Source of the DNA: Alphaproteobacteria bacterium UBA7314
GTDB taxonomy: Bacteria; Pseudomonadota; Alphaproteobacteria; MPNO01; UBA830
Assembly: GCA_002471575.1 (NCBI GenBank)
Contig: DKQG01000058.1
Coordinates: 1-56,551, forward strand
DNA: 56,551 nucleotides
Direction of reading: 5' to 3'
Of this stretch, positions 52,472-56,551 are shown one piece after another. The position numbers were made by a program, and so were the translations under genes. The notes under the pieces are model-generated. The model was not told the DNA's origin. It ran no database searches and worked only from the letters and a program-made list of their open reading frames with translations. The number at the start of each line of letters is the position of its first letter. The first letter of the stretch is position 1.

Positions 52472-53509
52472 ATGAAAACCTTCACGAAGACGCTTTTCGC
52501 CGGTATCGCGGCGAGCGCTATGATCGCCGGTGCTGCGACGACCGCGGCTGTGGCAATGGATTACAAGGGTAAGACGGTCAAGATCGTCATTCCTTACGGC
52601 CCGGGCGGCACGTATGACAAATACGGTGTCGCGTTCTCGAACCACCTCGGCAATCATATTCCGGGTAATCCGAATATTATTCTGCAGCATATGCCGGGTG
52701 CCGGTGGCGCCAAGGCAATGAACTGGTTTGCCAATGTTGCGCCCAAGGACGGTCTGACGTTGATCGTGCCGCTCGACAACGGCGTCACCAACCAGCTAAT
52801 GCGCCCGAAAAAAATGCGCTACGACGCGCGCAAGTTTACGTGGCTCGGTTCCAGCAACCAGACCAACGTCGTTATGGTTGTGCGTACCGATTCCGGCGTC
52901 ACCAAGTTGGAAGATCTGAAGACTAAAGCCATCATAGGCAGCACCAGCGGCAAGAACTCTTCCGGCTATCTGAACCCGATGCTGATCCAAGGCCTGTTCG
53001 ACTACAAGATCAAGATGGTCACCGGCTACAAGGGTTCGTCGAAGTCGATCTTCGCGATGGAGCAGGGTGAATCCCAGATGGCCGCGTTTAACTGGCTGGC
53101 CTGGGCGTCCAAGGTGCCGCACTGGTTCAAAGGCGATAAGCCGTTTGCCCGCGCGATCGCGCAGGTTGGTATCTTCCGCGATCCCGACCTGCCGAAATCG
53201 GTGCCGATGATTAACGAATTGGTTACCGATGAAATGGACAAGAAAGTCGTTGGCTTTCTTAGCGTCGCCGGCCTGCTCGGCCGCGGTCTGGCCCTCCCGC
53301 CGGGTGTAGACAAGGACGTCGTGGCCACCCTACGCGCCGCTTATGACAAGATGAATGCCGATCCGGCATTCGCGGCGGAGCTGAAAAAGCGAAAGCTACG
53401 CCTGATCCCGTCGACCGGGGCGCAGATCCAGAAGGTCGTGAACGACTCCGTCGACAATGCCTCGCCTGCAGTTGTGAAGCATGCACGGAAGCTGATCTTC
53501 GGCAGCTAG
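52472..53509 (+). CDS. Tripartite tricarboxylate transporter substrate-binding protein (TctC/Bug family)
   Basis: A periplasmic binding protein of 345 aa. The signal peptide MKTFTKTLFAGIAASAMIAG with ATTAAVAMD precedes the mature part. Then come VKIVIPYGPGGTYDKYGVAF (the Bug-family loop for carboxylates), HMPGAGGAKAMNWFANVAPK and IIGSTSGKNSSGYLNPM. I chose ATG 52472 with AAGGACAGG just upstream. Earlier in-frame starts are not supported. Bug proteins bind citrate, glutamate or aromatic acids. The membrane partners TctA and TctB are not adjacent, so this is an orphan receptor. A strong terminator follows. Confidence 0.92.
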   Translation: MKTFTKTLFAGIAASAMIAGAATTAAVAMDYKGKTVKIVIPYGPGGTYDKYGVAFSNHLGNHIPGNPNIILQHMPGAGGAKAMNWFANVAPKDGLTLIVPLDNGVTNQLMRPKKMRYDARKFTWLGSSNQTNVVMVVRTDSGVTKLEDLKTKAIIGSTSGKNSSGYLNPMLIQGLFDYKIKMVTGYKGSSKSIFAMEQGESQMAAFNWLAWASKVPHWFKGDKPFARAIAQVGIFRDPDLPKSVPMINELVTDEMDKKVVGFLSVAGLLGRGLALPPGVDKDVVATLRAAYDKMNADPAFAAELKKRKLRLIPSTGAQIQKVVNDSVDNASPAVVKHARKLIFGS

Positions 53510-53539
53510 AGCTAAGCCTAGGACTCCGTCAGAAACGGC

Positions 53540-53572
53540 AAACGGGCCGGAAAATTTCCGGCCCGTTTTTTT
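53540..53572. terminator. Rho-independent terminator between tctC and cobT
   Basis: Stem ACGGGCCGGAAA (53542-53553)/TTTCCGGCCCGT (53555-53566), perfect, followed by T7. The other side has only an interrupted A-tract (CAAACGG), so it acts mainly for the plus-strand gene. Confidence 0.92.
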
Positions 53573-53595
53573 GTATCCTGAATTCTCGGTCGGCT

Positions 53596-55467
53596 TTACG
53601 CCGCTCGGTCGCGCCTCCGTCCCCGTGCGCCGGCGGCGGTTGTGCCGTCGTCAAACAGTTCGGCTAGTCGGTCCATCATGGTGCCGCCAAGCTGTTCGGC
53701 ATCCATGATGGTCACGGCGCGGCTGTAATAACGTGTGACGTCGTGGCCGATCCCGATGGCCGTCAGTTCGACGTCGGGGCGGCTCTCCAGCGACATGATG
53801 ACCTCGCGCAGATGACGTTCTAGATAGTTGCCGGGATTGACCGACAATGTGGAATCGTCGACCGGAGCGCCATCGGATATGACCATCAGGATTTTGCGTT
53901 GTTCGGAGCGGTTGACCATACGGCTGTGCGCCCAGAGCAGTGCCTCGCCGTCGATATTTTCCTTCAGCAGGCCTTCGCGCAGCATCAGCCCCAGCGATTT
54001 CCGGGCCCGCCTCCACGGTGCATCCGCAGGCTTGTAGACGATATGCCGCAGATCGTTCAGACGTCCGGGGTTCGCCGGTTTGCCGTCCGACAGCCAGCGC
54101 TCGCGCGCTTGTCCGCCTTTCCAGGCCCGGGTTGTGAAACCAAGGATTTCGACCTTCACTCCGCACCGTTCCAGTGTCCGCGCAAGGATATCGGCGCTCA
54201 TCGCCGCCACCGTGATCGGGCGGCCGCGCATCGAACCCGAGTTATCTATCAGTATGGTGACGATGGTGTCTCGGAATTCCGTTTCCTTCTCGATCTTGTA
54301 GGATAGCGGATGCATCGGGTTGGTGACGACGCGTGACAGCCGCCCGGCGTCCAGCATGCCCTCTTCCAGGTCGAACTCCCACGATCGCGATTGCTGTGCC
54401 AACAGGCGGCGCTGCAGCCGGTTGGCCAGCCGTCCGATAATCCCCTGAAGGTTTGCAAGTTGTTGGTCCAGGTGATGCCGCAGGCGGTTCAGCTCGTCCG
54501 GATCGCAGAGGTCTTCCGCCTCGACGATTTCGTCGAACTCGCCCGTATAGGGCTGATACAGCGGTTCCCGATCGCGGCTGGGGCCGCCGTCCTGGCGCTG
54601 CTGGTGCTGGGATTGTTCGCCGTCCTCGTCACCGGTGCCGGGCATCATTTCGTCCTGGCCCTGTTCGGACATGGACTCGTCGCCTTCTTCGACCTCCATG
54701 TCCTCCATCTCGGAGGATTCGTCGCCCGACATTTCGGCCGATACGCCTTCCATGTCTGCGTCCTCGGCATCCGCGTCTTCGGCGTCCTGTTCTTCGGACT
54801 CCTCGCCTTGTTCGCCTTCTTGCTGATCGGTGGCTTCCGACTCCTCGTCGATCAATTCCAGTTCCACCAGCAGGTGGGCCAGCGCCTCCGCGTAGGCTTC
54901 TTGGTCGTCTATGCAGTCCGCGAGGGCGTCAAAATCCGTGTCGACCTTGTCGTTGACCCAGTCACGCCACAGGCTCACGAGTTGCTCGCCGCCTTCTGGC
55001 AGTTTCTCGCCGGTCAGCTTTTCGCGGACCATGAGCCCGATCGCTTCCGACAGAGGTGCGTCCTCGCGGACATTTACCCGGGTGTAGCCGAAGGAGTCGC
55101 ATTTTTCTTCCAGCGATGCGCGAAGGTTGTTGGCAACCCCCACCATCATACGGCTACCGAGCGCTTCGCAGCGAACCCGTTCGAGTGATTCGAATACTGC
55201 ACGCGCGTTTTCGCCCTGCGGCGCGCGCGTCGCATGCAGCCCTTCGTCGTGAAATCGCAGACGCAGCGCCATGGCGTCGGCCTCACCCCGCAGCGCCGCG
55301 ACCTCTCTCTCGGTGAAATCCCGCGACGGGATAGGCAGTCGGGCCTGATTGTCGACCAGCCGCGCTTCCGAGCCGTAGACAAGTGTGATGTCTTCACGCT
55401 CAGCGATGGCGCGCATTGCAGCCGCGGTAACGCGGCGGAATTCCTCGGCCGGCTGATCGTCACTCAT
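53596..55467 (-). CDS. cobT: Aerobic cobaltochelatase subunit CobT
   Basis: The integrin-domain subunit of aerobic cobaltochelatase (CobNST), which inserts Co2+ into hydrogenobyrinic acid a,c-diamide in vitamin B12 synthesis. The 623 aa match the family. The N-terminal helical part (EEFRRVTAAAMRAIAERED) is followed by a long acidic region (about residues 210-300, strongly Glu/Asp-rich) and then the C-terminal von Willebrand/MIDAS domain with LIDNSGSMRGRPIT. It lies seven bases downstream of cobS, so they are an operon. CobN is not in the window. Confidence 0.96.
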   Translation of the reverse strand: MSDDQPAEEFRRVTAAAMRAIAEREDITLVYGSEARLVDNQARLPIPSRDFTEREVAALRGEADAMALRLRFHDEGLHATRAPQGENARAVFESLERVRCEALGSRMMVGVANNLRASLEEKCDSFGYTRVNVREDAPLSEAIGLMVREKLTGEKLPEGGEQLVSLWRDWVNDKVDTDFDALADCIDDQEAYAEALAHLLVELELIDEESEATDQQEGEQGEESEEQDAEDADAEDADMEGVSAEMSGDESSEMEDMEVEEGDESMSEQGQDEMMPGTGDEDGEQSQHQQRQDGGPSRDREPLYQPYTGEFDEIVEAEDLCDPDELNRLRHHLDQQLANLQGIIGRLANRLQRRLLAQQSRSWEFDLEEGMLDAGRLSRVVTNPMHPLSYKIEKETEFRDTIVTILIDNSGSMRGRPITVAAMSADILARTLERCGVKVEILGFTTRAWKGGQARERWLSDGKPANPGRLNDLRHIVYKPADAPWRRARKSLGLMLREGLLKENIDGEALLWAHSRMVNRSEQRKILMVISDGAPVDDSTLSVNPGNYLERHLREVIMSLESRPDVELTAIGIGHDVTRYYSRAVTIMDAEQLGGTMMDRLAELFDDGTTAAGARGRRRDRAA

Positions 55468-55474
55468 TCCGAGG

Positions 55475-56482
55475 TCAGGCGGCGGTCTGGGTTGCGTGGA
55501 GTTCCGGCAATTCCTCGCCGAAGCATCGCTGGTAGTATTCCGCCACCGTCGTACGCTCCAGCTCGTCGCATTTGTTCAGGAAGGTCATCCGGAACGCGGT
55601 GCCCACATTGCCGAAAATAAGGTTGTTTTCAGCCCAGGTGATGACGGTCCGCGGAGACATCACCGTCGAAATGTCGCCCGCCATGAACCCGGCGCGCGAC
55701 AGATCGGCGACACGCACCATGGAACTGATGATCTGCTGACCTTCTGCGTCCTTATTGTAATCCGGGCACTTGGACAGGACGATTGCTGTTTCGTCTTCAT
55801 GCGGCAGATAATTCAGGGTCGTCACCAGATTCCACCGGTCAAGCTGGCCCTGATTGATCTGCTGCGTACCGTGATAGAGGCCTGTGGTATCGCCAAGGCC
55901 CACCGTGTTGGCGGTTGCCAGCAGGCGGAAGGCCGGGTGTGGACGCAAAACGCGGTTCTGGTCGAGCAGGGTCATCTTCCCGTCGACTTCCAGAACGCGC
56001 TGGATGACGAACATCACGTCCGGACGGCCGGCGTCGTATTCATCGAAGACCAGGGCGATGGGGCTCTGCAGCGCCCAAGGCAGGATACCGTCGCGGAATT
56101 CGGTGACCTGTTTGCCGTCTTTGAGGACGATGGCGTCCTTACCGATCAAGTCGATACGGCTGATGTGGCTATCCAGGTTAATCCGGATGCAGGGCCAGTT
56201 GAGGCGGGCGGCGACCTGTTCGACGTGGGTCGATTTACCAGTACCGTGATAGCCCTGGATCAGCAGTCGGCGGTTGTGAGCAAAAGCGACCGCGATCGCG
56301 AGTGTGGTATCGTGATCGAAGCAATATGTGTCGTCGAAATCCGGCACGTATTCGGTTTTCTTCGAGAAAGCCGGGATCTCCATATCGAGGTCGAGGTCGA
56401 AGGCCTCTTTAGCCGACACCGTGGTGTCAGGCAGATCTATTTCGCTGATCTCAACGATCGCGTTCTGGTCTTTGGAAGCCAT
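55475..56482 (-). CDS. cobS: Aerobic cobaltochelatase subunit CobS
   Basis: The AAA+ ATPase subunit of cobaltochelatase. The 335 aa show Walker A GYHGTGKST (residues 77-85), Walker B IALVFDEYDAGRPDV (from residue 142), and the sensor region LLATANTVGLGDTTGLYHGT. CobS and CobT form a chaperone-like complex with CobN. The start ATG 56482 gives MASKDQNAIVEISEID. It is the first gene of the cobS-cobT operon, and the 69 bases upstream to the window edge show no other gene. Confidence 0.96.
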   Translation of the reverse strand: MASKDQNAIVEISEIDLPDTTVSAKEAFDLDLDMEIPAFSKKTEYVPDFDDTYCFDHDTTLAIAVAFAHNRRLLIQGYHGTGKSTHVEQVAARLNWPCIRINLDSHISRIDLIGKDAIVLKDGKQVTEFRDGILPWALQSPIALVFDEYDAGRPDVMFVIQRVLEVDGKMTLLDQNRVLRPHPAFRLLATANTVGLGDTTGLYHGTQQINQGQLDRWNLVTTLNYLPHEDETAIVLSKCPDYNKDAEGQQIISSMVRVADLSRAGFMAGDISTVMSPRTVITWAENNLIFGNVGTAFRMTFLNKCDELERTTVAEYYQRCFGEELPELHATQTAA

Positions 56483-56551
56483 TCAACTGTGTTCCTCAAG
56501 CGTAAACTAAATTAAACAAGTCGCGCTATATCAAGCGCTCGCTGTCCTGTA

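Noticed and set aside
54391..55188. Long plus-strand open frame antisense to cobT, rich in Val/Leu/Phe.
   Set aside because: It mirrors the Glu/Asp-rich acidic region of CobT (GAG/GAC read backwards gives CTC/GTC). There is no ribosome site or family match.

Overview
The window looks like a chromosomal segment of a free-living, aerobic alphaproteobacterium. The markers are an aerobic-type cobaltochelatase pair (cobS-cobT), a glutamyl-Q tRNA(Asp) synthetase, a DUF1491 gene, a HIG1-type two-helix membrane protein next to etfBA, and a DUF1365/cyclopropane synthase pair. The order would fit Rhodospirillales-like lineages, but nothing here fixes the genus. No phage, insertion sequence, CRISPR array or rRNA was seen. 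There is one tRNA, Leu(UAA).

Layout. 1-0.9 kb: 5' part of prfC (minus). 1.0-3.7 kb: hmgA-fahA, the last steps of tyrosine/homogentisate breakdown. 3.7-20.6 kb: a catabolic accessory region. It holds a GlcG/HbpS protein, an orphan CoxL-type molybdenum hydroxylase, an ACMSD-like amidohydrolase, an LDH2-type dehydrogenase, an ABM monooxygenase, an acyl-CoA synthetase, tcuA-tcuB plus a PrpF-type isomerase, an SDR, a NIPSNAP protein, two VOC proteins, an AtaL-like protein and a flavin aromatic hydroxylase. 20.6-23.8 kb: a three-gene operon (URC1-like, URC4-like, upp) that matches the alternative uracil catabolic (URC) pathway. 23.9-26.3 kb: tandem luciferase-like flavin oxidoreductases. 26.4-29.6 kb: hydroxyacyl-CoA dehydrogenase, etfA, etfB and a HIG1-type protein. 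30.4-38.3 kb: Nudix, DEAD-box helicase, molybdopterin oxidoreductase, gluQ, an AlkA-like glycosylase, an esterase and an HNH protein. 38.4-49.4 kb: DegP, a DUF1932 dehydrogenase, DUF1365-CFA-SDR, DUF1491, ALDH, an HdrB-like Fe-S protein, a catalytically altered HtrA-like protein and a HAD phosphatase. 50-56.5 kb: MFS exporter, rpmB, a RutE-like nitroreductase, an orphan TctC receptor, cobT and cobS.

A striking theme is gene decay. At least five genes are broken: a redoxin (6527-7025), LDH2 (8176-9243), sixA (11476-12000), an SDR (15894-16688) and a GST (29665-30402). A probable membrane/coiled-coil gene near 49.45-49.97 kb also looks broken. Lesions include at least seven in-frame TAG codons, two apparent ATG-to-ATA start losses, frameshifts and lost catalytic residues. 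TAG also ends many intact genes here, so codon reassignment is unlikely. Recent pseudogenisation, or sequencing error for the single-lesion cases, is the simpler reading.

The best functional story is the URC operon, with a RutE-like malonic semialdehyde reductase candidate 28 kb away. Next come the tcuAB-prpF tricarballylate/aconitate module and the uncharacterised hydroxylase-AtaL-VOC operon. I found no clear sign of a wholly new system.
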